Source: Eutypella sp. D-1
Taxonomy: Eukaryota > Ascomycota > Sordariomycetes > Xylariales > Diatrypaceae
Direction of reading: 5' to 3'
Assembly: GCA_023313575.1 (NCBI GenBank)
Contig: JAJTTP010000020.1
Location: forward strand, 124,001 to 188,000
Length of the DNA: 64,000 nucleotides
Below the pieces are notes generated by a model. The model worked only from the letters and a program-made list of their open reading frames with translations, was not told the DNA's origin and searched no databases. The position numbers and the translations under genes are program-made. Positions 11,388-24,797 of the stretch are shown one piece after another. Position 1 is the stretch's first letter, and each line of letters starts with the position of its first letter.

Positions 11388-11584
11388 TGTTGGTTGTTAG
11401 TGGTCACTGGTATGGACCCACATACCAGTAGGAAGTACCTATGTATCTATCTCCCGTTTATATAAAGATACGGGCTTCGCCCGTATCCCTTTTAAATAGA
11501 TAGATAGACCTTAAACCAGAATACCACACCAGTTTTACCTTTTTTTATTATTATTTCTTTCTTTTACGTACGTATTTATTAATA
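11388..11584 (+). repeat. 5' LTR of element E
   Basis: It aligns base by base with 38174-38379 apart from short length differences in the T-rich part. The first 140 bp are nearly clean; the last 50 bp carry C-to-T changes (for example the end CCAACA is now TTAATA). It contains two perfect hairpins (11407-11428 and 11467-11487) and a TATATAAAG promoter-like sequence at about 11459-11467. Confidence 0.93.
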
Positions 11585-12394
11585 TTAATCAGTATTATTA
11601 AACAGTTAATAATATAAATTAATAAGGTTAAAAAAGTTATTATCGCGATAATTTAAAGATTCTTTTACGTTAATATTATTAATAGATTTTTATTATTACC
11701 TTTTTTTATTATTATTATCTTTAAAATCACTTATTATATTTAATAATTAAAAATAAGCCGGCCTTTTAAAAGCCGTTAAAAAATAACTTTTTAACGAAGC
11801 CCTTTAGTAAATATTAACATAAAAGGTTACGGGAAAAGAAGTTATAAAATGGACAGAATTCGACCTAATATAAGTTATAAACCTTTAAAAAATAACTTAA
11901 ATATTATTTATTATTAATAACTTTAAAAAAACCGATAACAGATTAGGTATTAACCGGATAATTAAAGAAAATTTTAAGTAATATTAAAACCATTTTTAAA
12001 AGTTTACGAAAATAAATTTTAATATTATATTAAAAACGTTTCGGTTTACGTTAAAGATTATATTAATATAAAAGGGCGTATATATTAAAAAATATAACGT
12101 TAATTTCGTAACGATATTAATTAACCTTATTACGTAATTTTAATTTTTAATATAAAATTTTAACAAACTCGAGTTAATAAAAAGCCGATAATTTAACGCC
12201 TTAATTTAAAAGGTTTTAATTTATAATACGGATTAAAGGTTAATTTATTTATAAAGTTATAAAAATTCCACCCGTTTTATAATATATATTAAATTCTTTA
12301 TAAAAGTATTAAATAATTTTTAACCTTTAACCCGAAATAACCGGTTAAAAATATTAATAATATAAGCTATGTTAAAATTAATAACCCTTATTAG

Positions 12395-12824
12395 TGTTAT
12401 GACCGGTCGGGCCATTGGGCCTAGTGGGGCTAACATAGTAAGAAAAGATCCTTAACTCAAGTTCTGGAGAAAGAGATAGCCATATTAAAATAAGCCATAT
12501 ACGCTATATAATTAAAAAGGATCGGTTAAATCGGTAATAATCTTAATAACGTTAAATCGCTATATTCGGATATAATCCTAACGATTTAATAGCAGCTATA
12601 TATTTTAATGTCAGGAATAAAAGATATAAATAATATAAAATTACGTTTATTACTTTTTTTTTAAATAATTTTCAAGCTTATTAATTTATAATATAATTTA
12701 ATTACTTAAAGCATTTTTTTATTATTATTATTAAACGTGATTATTTATTGCTTAAAACCTTAATATTCTTATTAATATAAATCCCTCGACTGGATTAATA
12801 ATTAGGAATAAATTAACCGTTATA
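12395..12824 (+). repeat. 5' LTR of element A
   Basis: 430 bp, starting TGTTATGACC and ending CCGTTATA (unmutated family end CCGTCACA). It is followed directly by TGTTATAAG, the expected primer-binding region, which is conserved next to the 5' LTRs of B and C. Confidence 0.92.
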
Positions 12825-13149
12825 TGTTATAAGTTTTTATTTAATAATATTATCAGCTTTAAATAATATCCGATATTATATTTTTTTTAAGTTAAAACTT
12901 TTAACAAGTTATTTAATAATTGCTTAAACGAATCGAATAAATCAAACAAACGGTAATTATATTTATAAATTAAAAGGTTATACTTATTAAATTTAAGTTT
13001 AAAAGATTTGGATTTTATAATGGTATTACCTTTATATGATTTTTTGTTATTACAGCCGTAACTTATTTATATTAATAATGTTATATGTATATTACGGAAA
13101 TTAATAAAATTTTTAATATTATATTATGTTTTACCGGGGGGATAATTTA

Positions 13150-16100
13150 ATAGTTTAAACTTATTTTAAGTGCTTTCGTAAAGGTAAAAGAAAAAAAAAG
13201 ATTTATAAAAATTAAACGTTTTTTCGAGAAATATAAAAATTTCGAGAAAAAGGTGAAAGTTAATTACGGAAATCCGGATAAAGCCCGAGCCGTTACGTAA
13301 TAATTTCTGATTTTTAAATAAAAAAAGGCAGCTTATATATATACCGCGTAATTTAAGTAATTTATTATTAAAATAAATTAAATCGATAATAAGTTTTTTA
13401 TTAATACGTTTTATTAAAGATTTAAAAACTTGGTTAAAAATGAAATTATTACATAAAATAAATTTGGTATTTTTAATAAGTTTATTATTTTAATAATTAA
13501 AATCGATAATAAATAATTTAAACGATGTTAAAAAAAAAAGGATATTATGTATTTAAAAAATTTAAAAGATATTAAAATAATAAAAATTAAAATTAAAAGC
13601 TTACCGATATATTTTACGGGACGGTATTAGGATTAATATTATTCGATATGATATAAAAAGATAAGCGATAAATTAAATGCTATAATTATAATAAGATAGG
13701 ATATTTTAAAAAAGAATATAAAGGATTTAAACGAAATATAAATTAAAAACTTATACCCGAGGGAAAATAATTTTTTACCGGTGGAAAAACGTTTAAAATA
13801 ATCCGTTATATATATTCGGATAGTAATATTTATTAATAAAGATTATAAGAAATTAAACGATTAGCTTAAGCCGTAATAAAACGATAATATTAATAATAAT
13901 AAGATAAATATTTCGATAACGATAAAAAAAAAGCTTTTACGGAAATTTATTTTACGGAAAAAGAAAAAATAAAATAATTAATTAATTAGTTTAAGAAATA
14001 ATAAGATTATAAATTATAGGAAATATATAGTATTTACGTTAAACGATTTTAATAACGTTTTAAAAAATAACGATTTAAGATTTATTTATAATAGTTTTAT
14101 AACTGGGATAAGTTTATTAATTAAAAAATTTAAACTTAAATGCCGTATTTTTTAAAATATTTTATTAATTGCCGAAAATATAAATGTTATTAGCATAAAG
14201 AACGAAAAATCGGTATTATTAACCGAATTAAACAAATAGTTAAAAAAGGATTCGATTTTTTATAATAAAAAAAAAACGAAACCGATTAATAATAATATAA
14301 GGAAATTCGGCGTTATTATAACCGCGTACCGTATAAATAGGAGTGATTAAAAAAAATATCCTGCCCCGGAAGATATTAAGTATGTTATTATAACGAATAT
14401 ACATATTAAACATTAAAAGCTATAAAGATCCGGAATAAAATCGAATAATAAAAATACGAAATCCGATGTTAAAAAGATAAGTTATTAAGCGCCGACCTAT
14501 ACGTTTATAAAGATTTATTAAAAAAGATAACCTTTAATAAAATTAGCTTTAAATATTTTTACGAAAATTTAATAATAAAAAAATAACCGTACGTATAAAA
14601 AAGAATTAATAAGGAAAAATTTTATAATAATTTATATAACGCCGTATAAGTTTACGGCAAGGATTTAAAAAAATAAAGCCGCCTGTATTAAAGTTATAAA
14701 ATAGTATTATAAAGTTTAAAAACGTAATACGATATTTATAAACTATTTTAAAAGTTTAAAAACGATACGGATATATTATAATACGAATAAAAATTAAAAA
14801 TAACTGGTATACCGTTATAATAAATAACGGAGCCGAAAGTAATTATATAACCCCGAAATTATGTAATAAGTTATAGTTATTATAAAAAGAGAAATAATAT
14901 TTTTATAACATAATAAAAACCGAAGGTTATATTTTTTAATATAACGAAAAAAAAGTATTACGAGAGACCGATTAATTCGATATATATATTAAAGGATAGA
15001 AATAAAACGTTATTTTTAATATTATGCTTTTAAAAAAATACGATATAATCTTTAGGTAATTATAGCTGTATTAATATAATTTATCGATTAATTAAAAAAT
15101 TGGCTAAATAATATTCCCTTATTTTTTAAAAACCGACGATAACTTAAAAAAAAGATTTTAATACTTAACAGATAATAAATACGGGTATAAAAATATAATA
15201 AAAACCTTATTAAAAAGAATACGATAAATTAAAGAAAAAGGATACGAAAAAAGGATTAAACAAATTGTTACATTTATCCGATAACGATTCCGCTTTTTTA
15301 ATAATATTTTAAAAAAAGAAAATACGATAATATTATAAATACGTAACGTATTATTATAATATTATTAATACGATAAAATGTTATATAAAAAATTTAAAAA
15401 AGGATTACCAGACCGTAATAAATAAAATTATAAGATTATTTTTATAAAAAGAAAAACGTTACGATTTTATAAAATTTATAACTTTAACGAAATCGAATTT
15501 AAGGAATTACGAAAATATTTCGAAAATAAGTTAATAAAAAGATATATTTAACGATTAAAATTATTAATAAAATACTTTATTATGTTTATATTTAAAAAGA
15601 ATGGCAAATTATAATTAATAATCGATTATCGATAATTAAATAAGATTACCGTTAAAAACCGAATACCGTTATTATTTATTATTAAAATAAAGGACCGTTT
15701 ACACGGAGTTAAATAGTTTATTACCTTAAACTTTAAGGATAAATATTATTATATTAAAATTAAACCCGGAAACGAATAAAAAATAATTTTTAAAATAAAA
15801 TACGGTTTATTTAAGTATTTAATTATGTTTTTCGGATTAATTAATGTATTAGCATTATTTTAACGTATAATTAATTACGTATTACGAAAATATTTTAATA
15901 TTTTTATTATCTGTTATTTTAATAATATTTTTATTTATTTAGAATTAAAAAAATAGCATGAAAAATATGTATATAAGGTATTATAAATATTATAAAACGT
16001 TAACTTATTAATGGAACCCGAAAAAAATATATTTTATGTATAAAAAGTGGAATTCCTCGGATATATTATTATTTTTAAATATATTAAAATGGACCTTAAG

Positions 16101-16627
16101 AAAATTATAACTATTAAAGATTAAAAGGTGCTTATTAATGTAAAAGAAATACAGGCTTTTTTCGGCTTGGTAAATTATTATCGGAAGTTTATATAACGAT
16201 TTAGATATATTATAATACCTTTTACGGAATTAATAAAAAAGGATAAACGGTTTATATGGATTAATAAAATAAACGAATTTTTTAAAAAATTAAAAAATGT
16301 TATTATTAACGAATTAATATTTATTATATACGATTTTAAAAAACCCGTTAAATTAAAAACCGACGTTTTAAATTATACCTTCGGAGCATAAATTGGATAA
16401 CGAGATAAAAAAAGAAAATTATACTTTATTGTATTTTATTTTTATAAATTTATTAAAACCGAATTTAATTATTTAATTTATGATAAGGAATTTCTTATTA
16501 TCGTTAACGTATTTAAGGAATTTAGATATTATTTTATAAGAAATATATATTAAGTTAAGGTTTATACCGATTATAAGAATATTATATATTTTTTTATTAT
16601 TTTAACTTTTAGCGGAAAATAATTACG
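13150..16627 (+). pseudogene. Gag-pol relic of element A, 5' part
   Basis: A degenerate CCHC knuckle (CYNYNKIGYF, Cys and His replaced by Tyr) lies at about 13,677-13,725. Reverse transcriptase is recognisable at 15,590-15,950: IIDYR near 15,620, FFGLIN near 15,830, and a YFNNI remnant of the YxDD box near 15,915. RNase H follows at about 16,200-16,450. The frame breaks at 16627, where element B is inserted. Integrase continues at 22,997-23,843, 24,258-24,359 and 31,263 onward, and a chromodomain remnant (KGYNNSENI) lies near 31,785. Stops are frequent throughout. Confidence 0.82.
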
Positions 16628-17056
16628 TGTGACGGCTGGTCTATTCCTAACTATTAGTCCAGTCGAAAGGTTTATATTAGCAGAAATACTAAGGGTTTTA
16701 AGCAATAAGTAATCACGTTTAGTAATAGCAAAAAGAAAAATACTTTAAGTAACCAAGTTATATTATAAATTAATAAGCTTAAAAACTATTTAAAAAAAAA
16801 GTAATAAATATAGTTATATATTATTTATATCCTTTATTCTTAATACTGGAATATAATATTAAATGTTAAATCATTAAGATAATTAAATTATTTAAGTTAT
16901 TTAAAATTATTAAGATAATTAGGCTATCCAGGCTATCCTTTTTATTACGTAACCCAAATATGGCTTATTTTATCGTGTCTATCCTTTTTAATGTTATGGT
17001 TAAAGATTATTTATGCTAATCCTATTTAGGCCCAATAACTTAGCCAGGTTATAACA
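16628..17056 (-). repeat. 3' LTR of element B
   Basis: 429 bp, TGTGACGG...ATAACA as read on the plus strand. It is more heavily RIP-mutated than its partner in the last 120 bp. Confidence 0.92.
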
Positions 17057-17639
17057 CGATCTCTCCCTTTCTAAAGTTTTTATCCTTAAAACCTATTATT
17101 CCTGTTCCTCCTTTGCTATAAGTATTTCTTTCTTTCTTATCTTATATTTTTATTATATCTGATCGTATTAATAAATCGATTTCCAAACGCGTAACTTCTT
17201 TATTTTAGCGTAAAACTTTTTAACGTAATTCCTTTTTTACGGCAGTTTTATTATCCGATCCGGTTAATATAACTTTTTATTTTTATTATAAACGTTGTTA
17301 ATTAAAATATAAAGTTTTTAACTCGGATTTTTCTTATTATTCGTTATATATTCGTTATAACCGGAGTTAATATAACGTATTTAAGCTTAATCCGGAGCAA
17401 TTATAAAAAGTTATATTTTAATATCGAAAATTAAAATTAAAACTTAAAGTTACGGAAAAAAAGGTTAAAAAAGTAATTTTTAAAATAAACGTAAAACTTT
17501 GCCGTTTACGTCGTTAAAAACGTATATGGTATAAAAAGATAATAAAGGCGGTCTTTTATAATATCGATAATTTGAAAAAATTAAAGGAAAAAAAGCGTCG
17601 GGCGGAAAATACGCATTTTACGGGGTTTATTAAAACGTT

Positions 17640-20600
17640 TATAAATCCTAAGGTTATTCCGGATCTTAATTAATTTAGGATAAATATATCGGGTAATCTT
17701 AATTAAGATACTATTTTTATTAACGTTTTTATCGGCATTAATAAAATTTTTTTAAAAAACGTTAAACATTTATTAAATAATTAATAAGTTTTTATATATT
17801 TTCGAAATTATTATATCCCTTTTATTTAACCTTATATTTTATTTGTCCATTTTTTATTTATACGTTTAAAATTTTCTTTATTTCGTATTTATTTATTTTT
17901 ATTTCGACGTTATCTTGTCCTGTTTTTATAACGTTTATATTCGTTACGTTTTCGAATAAAAAAATATAAAAGATTAAATAAATCCTAATTTTTAATAATA
18001 AGTTTAATTCGTAATTATTTTTTAATATTTTTTTAATAACTAAATACGGTCCGATATACTTATAATTAAATTTTTTATTAAATCATTTTATCGTGATATT
18101 TTTTATAACTAAATAAACCATATCTCCTTCCGAAAAAATTAATCCTTTTAACTTTTTTTAATTATAATATTTACTTATTTATTAACGTATAAATTCGAGT
18201 TTTACCTTTATTTTTTTATGTAATTATTTAAGTTATTCCGATATTAACATAACTTTAATATTATTTAATCCTTTTTTATAAACATTTTAATAAATGTCCG
18301 GGGTAAATCCGAAATTAACGTTAATAAATGTTATCCGTATACTTTTATAATAAGCTATATTATAAGCTAATTATATAATAAATAACTATTTTACCTAATT
18401 ATTTTATTCATAATTAATATATTATCGAAAATAAGTTTTTAATATTTAATTAATTCGTTTTATTTATCCGTTTACTTAAGGTTTAAAAACTATCGTAAAC
18501 TTAGGGTTTAATCTTAATCTTATTATAAAACTTTACCAAAATTTCGATACAAATATTATTCCTTTATCGGAAATAATTTCGAATATAAAGCCGTATATTG
18601 CTATAATATATCGTAAAAAAATATATACCATTTACTTTACGTCGGTATTTTCGTTATATAAAATAAAATAAAAAAACTTTATAAATCGGTTAACGATTAT
18701 AAATATGCTGTTATAACCGTTACATATTATTAGATCTTTTAATATCGGTAACTTAATAATAAAATCAAATATAATAAATTCTTATAATTATTTATTAATT
18801 AATAATAGTTATAATTTTCCATAAGGTTTATATCGTTTTGTTTTAATTTTTCCATATATATTATATCGTTATCGTACTTGTTATATTATTAATTTTATTT
18901 TATCGAATATATAAATCCGTTATAATCGTTTAAAAATCTCATAATCTTTTAAATATCCGTATAAAAAATATTCGTAAATCTCCTATATTAACTATTCCTG
19001 TAATTTTTGTAATACTTATAACTTTTTTATTTATTTTTTTATTAATAATTCGTTATTATATTATTCGATTTATTTATATAAATCATTTTAAATAATCTTA
19101 ATAATAATAATTTATCGTTATTCCAGGTATCCTTTTAACGTTTATCGGAATACCGCGTATTTAATTAATATATACTTTTCTTCCATAATAAGTTATTTAT
19201 TAATAACGTTTACTTATCCGTTTTTTAATCCTTTTTTATAAATAATAATATAATCGAATTCCGTAAAATATTTAACGTATCGTAACTGTTTTCCGTTAAA
19301 GGTTTAAATAATAAAAAAATATGTAATATTTTTATAGTCGGTATAAACCTTAACTTAATGCATATTTCCCATAAAGTAATATCTAAATTTTTTAAATGCG
19401 TTAACGATAGTAAAAAATTCCTTATTATAAATCGGATAATTAAATTCGGTTTTAATAAGTTTATAAAAATAAAATACGATAAGGTGTAATTCTTTTTTTT
19501 ATCTCGTTATTTAATTTATATTCCGAAAACGTAATCTAAAGCGTCGGTTTTTAACTTAACAGGTCTTTTAAAATCGTATATAATAAGTATTAATTCGTTA
19601 ATAATAACGTTTTTTAACTTTTTAAAAAATTCGTTTATTTTATTAATCCATATAAACCGTTTATCTTTTTTTATTAATTCCGTAAAAAATATTATAATAT
19701 GTTTAAATCGTTATATAAACTTCCGATAATAATTTACTAAGCCGAAAAAAGCCTATATTTCCTTTATACTAATAAGCATTTTCCAGTCTTTAATAATTGC
19801 GATTTTCTTAAGGTTTATTTTAATATATTCAGGGGTGATAATATATCCGAAAAATTCCATTTTTTATATATAAAATACATTCTTTTCGGGTTCTATTAAT
19901 AAGTTAACGTTTTATAATATTTATAATACTTTATATATATGCTTTTTATATTATTCCTTTAATTTTAAATAAATAAAAATATTATCGAAATAATAAATAA
20001 CGAAAATATTAAAATATTTTCGTAATACGTAATTAATTATACGTTAAAACGATATTAATACGTTAATTAATCCGAAAAACATAATTAAATACTCGAATAA
20101 ACCGTATTTCGTTTTAAAAGCTATTTTTTACTCGTTTCCAGGTTTAATTCTAATATAATAATACCTATCTTTAAGATTTAAAATACTAAACCATTTAACT
20201 TTATATAAACAGTTCTTTATCTTAATAATAAATGGTAACGGTATTTAATTTTTAACGGTAATTTTATTTAATTATTAATAATCGATTATTAATTATAATT
20301 TACCGTTTTTTTAAGCATAAATATAATAAAATATCTTATTAATAATTTTAATCGTTAAATATATCCTTTTACTAACTTATTTTCGAGGTATTTTCGTAAT
20401 TCTTTAAGTTCGATTTTGTTAAGGTTATAAATTTTATAAAATCGTAACGTTTTTCCTTTTATAAAGATAATCTTATAATCTTATTTATTACGGTCTGGTA
20501 ATTTTTTTTTAAATTTTTCGCGAAACATTTTATCGTATTAATAATATTATAATAATACGTTACGTATTTATAATGTTATCGTATTTTCTTTTTTTAAGAT

Positions 20601-22250
20601 GCTATTAAAAAGGCGGAATCGTTATCGGATAAATACGATAATTCGTTTAATCCTTTTTTTATATCCTTTTTCCTTAATTTGTTATGTTCCTTTTAATAAG
20701 GTTTCTGTCGTGTCCTCATGTCTGTACTTGCTGTCCGTTAAGTATTAAAATCTCTCTTTTAGGTTATCGTAAAGTTCTTCCTTGCTGGATTCCTTTTATG
20801 CGTATAATTATTTTTCTACCTTTAAATCCTTATAAAAATGTTTAAAATTAATTTTATTAAAGGTTATTCTTTTTAGCAAATCCTTAAATATATATAAGTT
20901 AGCATTTAATAACTTATCTTTTTAATATCGGATTTCGTGTTTTTATTATTCGATTTTGTTCCGGATTTTTATAACTTTTAACGTTTAATAAGTACATTCG
21001 TTATAATAATATACCTAATATCCTCCGGGGTAAGATATCCTTTTTAACCACTTCTATTCGTACGGTACGCGGTTATAATAACGCCGAATTTCCTTATATC
21101 ATCGTCGATCGGTTTCGTCTTTTTTTTATTATAAAAAATCGAATTTTTTTTTAACTATTCGTTTAATTCGGTTAGTAATACCGATTTTTCGTTCCTTATA
21201 TTAATAACACTCGTATTTTTAATAGTTAATAGGATATTTTAAAAAATACAATATTTAAATTTAAATTTTTTAATTAATAAACTTATCTTAATTATAAAGC
21301 CATTATAAATAAATTTTAAATCGTTATTTTTTAAGGCGTTATTAAAATCGTTTAATATAAATGCTGTACATTTCTTTTAATTTATAATCTTATCGTTTTT
21401 TAAACTAATTAATTAATCGTTTTATTTTTTTTTTTTTACGAAATAAGCTTTTATAAAAGCTTTTTCTTTATCGTTATTAAAGTACTCGTTTTATTATTAT
21501 TAACGTTATCGTTTTATAACGGCTTAAATTAATCGTTTAGCTTTTTATAATTTTTATTAATAAATATTACTATTTAAATATATACGGTAAATTATTTTAA
21601 TCGTTTTTCCACCGGCAAAAAGTTATTTTTTTTCGGGCATAAATTTCCAATTTCCATTTCGTTTAAATCTTTTACATTCTTTTTTAAAATGTCCTATTTT
21701 GTTATAATTATAATATTTAATTTATTATTTATCTTTTTATATTATATCGAATAATATAAATCCTAATACCGTCCCGTAAAATATATCGGTAAACTTTTAA
21801 TCTTAATTCTTATTATTTTAATATCTTTTAAATTTTTTAAATATATAATATCCTTTTTTCTCCTATCGTTATTTAAATTATTTATTATTAATTTTAATTA
21901 TTAAAGTAATAAATTTATCGAAAATACCTAATTTATCTTACGTAATAATTTTATCCTTAACCGAGTTTTTAAATCCTTAATAAAACGTATCGATAAAGGA
22001 TTTATTATCGACTTAATCTGTTTTAACAGTAAACTGTTTAAATTATGCGGCGTATATATAAGCTGCCCTTTTTTATTTAAAAGTTAAAAGTTATTACGTA
22101 ACGGCTTAGGCCTTATCCGGATTTCCGTAATTAATTTTTACTTTTTTTTTAAAATTCTTATATTTTTCGAAAAAGCGTTTAATTTCCGTAAATCTTTTTT
22201 TTTCCTTTACCTTTACGAAAATATTTAAAATGGGTTTAAACCATTAAATT
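17640..22250 (-). pseudogene. Gag-pol relic of element B
   Basis: On the minus strand, from right to left: a degenerate CCHC knuckle near 21,700, reverse transcriptase with an IIDY remnant near 20,290 and a YFDNI active-site remnant near 20,000, RNase H near 19,500, integrase at 18,200-19,300, and a chromodomain remnant (KGYNNFENI) near 17,830. Stops and RIP substitutions occur throughout, so no product is possible. Confidence 0.8.
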
Positions 22251-22569
22251 ATCCCCCCGGTAAAATATAATATAATATTAAAAATTTTATCAGTTTCCGT
22301 AATATATATATAACGTTATTAATATAAGTAAATTGCGGCTATAATAAAAAAAGGTTATACGGGGGTAATGCTATTATAAGATCCAAGTTTTTTAAGCTTA
22401 AATTTAATAAGTATAACCCTTTAATTTATAAATATAATTACCGTTTACTCGATTTATTCGATTCGTTCGAATAATTATTAAATAACCTGTTAAAAGTTTT
22501 AGCTTAAAAAAAACATAATATCGGATATTACTTAAAATTAATAACATTATTAAATAAAAGCTTATAACG

Positions 22570-22996
22570 TATAACGGTTAGTTTATTCCTAATTATTAAT
22601 CCAATTAAAGGGTTTATATTAACAAAGATGCTAAAAGTTTTAAATAATAAGTAATTACGTTTAATAATAAAAAAAAAAGGTGCTTTAAATAATTAAGTTA
22701 TATTATAAATTAGTAAGCTTAAAAATTATTTAAAAAAAAGGTAATAAATGTAACTATATATTATTTATATCCTTTATTCCTAATACTGGAATATAATATT
22801 AAATATTAAATCATTAAGATAATTAAGCTATCCAGGCTATTTAAAATCATTAAAATAACTGGGCTATTTAGGCTATCTTTTTTATCACGTGACCTAAGTA
22901 TGGCTTATCTTATCGTGTCTGTCCTTTCCAGTGCCATGGTCAGGGATTGTTTGTGCCAATCCTATTTGGGCCCAATGACCTAGCCAGGTCATAACA
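22570..22996 (-). repeat. 5' LTR of element B
   Basis: 427 bp, TATAACGG...ATAACA on the plus strand. The stretch 22,880-22,996 retains near-normal GC, whereas the equivalent part of the other LTR has C-to-T changes. Confidence 0.92.
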
Positions 22997-23843
22997 TTAC
23001 GATACGCTAAATATTTTACGAAATTCGATTATATTATTATTTATAAAAAAGGATTAAAGAACGGATAAGCAAATATTATTAATAAATAACTTATTATGGA
23101 AAAAAAGTATATATTAATTAAATATACGGTATTCCGATAAATGCTAAAAGGATATTTAGAATAACGATAAATTGCTGTTATTAAGATTATTCGAGATGAT
23201 TTATATAAACAAATCGAATAATATAATAACGATTTATTAAAGGAAAAATAAATAAAGAAATTATAAGTATTACGAAAATTATAAAAATAATTAATATAAA
23301 AGATTTACAAATATCTTTTATACGGATACTTAAAAGATTATAAATTTTTTAAACGATTATAACGGATTTATATATTTAATAAAATAAAATCAGTAATATA
23401 ATAAATACGATAACGATATGATATATGTGGAAAAATTAAAATAAAACGATATAAACCTTACGGAGAATTATAACTATTATTAATTAACGAACGATTATAA
23501 GAGTTTATTATATTTAATTTTATTATTAAGTTACCGATATTAGAAAATCCAGTAATATGTAACGGTTATGATAACATATTTATAATCGTTAACCGATTTA
23601 TAAAGTTTTTTTATTTTATTTTATATAACGAAGATACCGATATAAAGTAAATGGCATATATCTTTTTACGATATATTATAATAATATACGGCTTTATATT
23701 CGAAATTATTTCCGATAAAGGAATAATATTCGTATTAAAATTTTAATAAAGTTTTATAATAAGATTAAGATTAAACCTTAAATTTATAATAACTTTTAAA
23801 CTTTAAGTAAACGGATAAATAAAACGAATTAATTAAATATTAA

Positions 23844-24257
23844 TATAACGGCTGGTCTATTCCTAACTATTAGTCCAGTCGAAGGGTTTATATTAATAAA
23901 AGTGCTAGGGTTTTAAGCAATAAGTAATTACGTCTGGTAATAATAAAAAGAAAGGTGTTTTAAATAACTAAGTTATATTATAAGCTGGTAAATTTAAAAA
24001 CTATTTAAAAAAAAGGTAATAAACGTAATTATATATTATTTATATCCTTTATTCCTAACACTGGAATATATAATTATATTAAATCCTTAAATCGTAACGG
24101 ATCTAACTAATACCTTTAAATCTATAGATTATAACGGATCCATATGTAGCTCTTTTTATAACTTATTAAATGTGGCTGGCTTACGTTTTTATTCTTCCGG
24201 CAGTACCGCTAACGAATAGGGTTACCAGCCCCCACTTGGCCTAATCAGGCCATAATA
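23844..24257 (-). repeat. Solo LTR of the chromovirus family inside element A
   Basis: 414 bp with a perfect ATTAA duplication (23839-23843 and 24258-24262). It interrupts A's integrase sequence, which is continuous across the site when compared with B at about 18,440. Solo LTRs arise by LTR-LTR recombination. Its 3' half (24,070-24,240) differs from the other copies and may represent an LTR subtype. Confidence 0.9.
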
Positions 24258-24359
24258 ATTAAAAACTTATTTTCGATAGTATATTAATTATAAGCAGAAT
24301 AATTAGGTTAAGTGGTTATTTATTACATAATTAGTTTATAACATAATTTATTATAAAAA

Positions 24360-24797
24360 TGTAACGGCTGGTCTATTCCTAACTATTAGTCCAATCGAGG
24401 GGTCTATATTAACAAAAGTGCTAGGGTTTTAAATAATAAGTAATCACGTTTGGTAATAATAAAAAGAAAAATGCTTTAAGTAACCAAGTTATATTATAAG
24501 CTAATAAGCTTAAAAACTATTTAAAAAAAAGGTAATAAACGTAACTATATACTATTTATATCCTTTATTCCTAACATTAAAATATATAATTGCTATTAAA
24601 TCGTTAAAATAACTGGCTATCCCAGCTATCCTAAATTATTAAGATAGCTAGCTATCTTAGCTATCCTTTTTATCATATGATTCGGACGTAACTGACCCAT
24701 TATGGCTAGGTCTTTTTAAAAACCTTATTTTTTCGGATAAAATCGTAATTCGTTATTGGCCCTACTTAGCCTTTTATAACCTAACCAGGTTATAACA
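24360..24797 (-). repeat. 3' LTR of element C
   Basis: 438 bp, TGTAACGG...ATAACA as read on the plus strand. It is longer than B's LTR because of an extra repeat of the GCTATCCTGG type. Confidence 0.92.

Larger units (their letters stand above)
16628..22996 (-). mobile_element. Element B: complete but RIP-mutated Ty3/gypsy chromovirus inserted in A
   Basis: 6,369 bp with TTACG duplicated at 16623-16627 and 22997-23001. LTRs: 22570-22996 (5', minus sense) and 16628-17056 (3'). The internal region reads on the minus strand with the same domain order as A, as a reverse-complement copy. The sequence of A resumes immediately at 22997, verified by comparison with B's own integrase region near 19,250. 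Confidence 0.93.

Noticed and set aside
16628..17056. First reading of this LTR as plus-oriented and belonging to element A
   Set aside because: The TTACG duplication and resumption of A's integrase at 22997 show that it is the 3' LTR of the minus-oriented element B.
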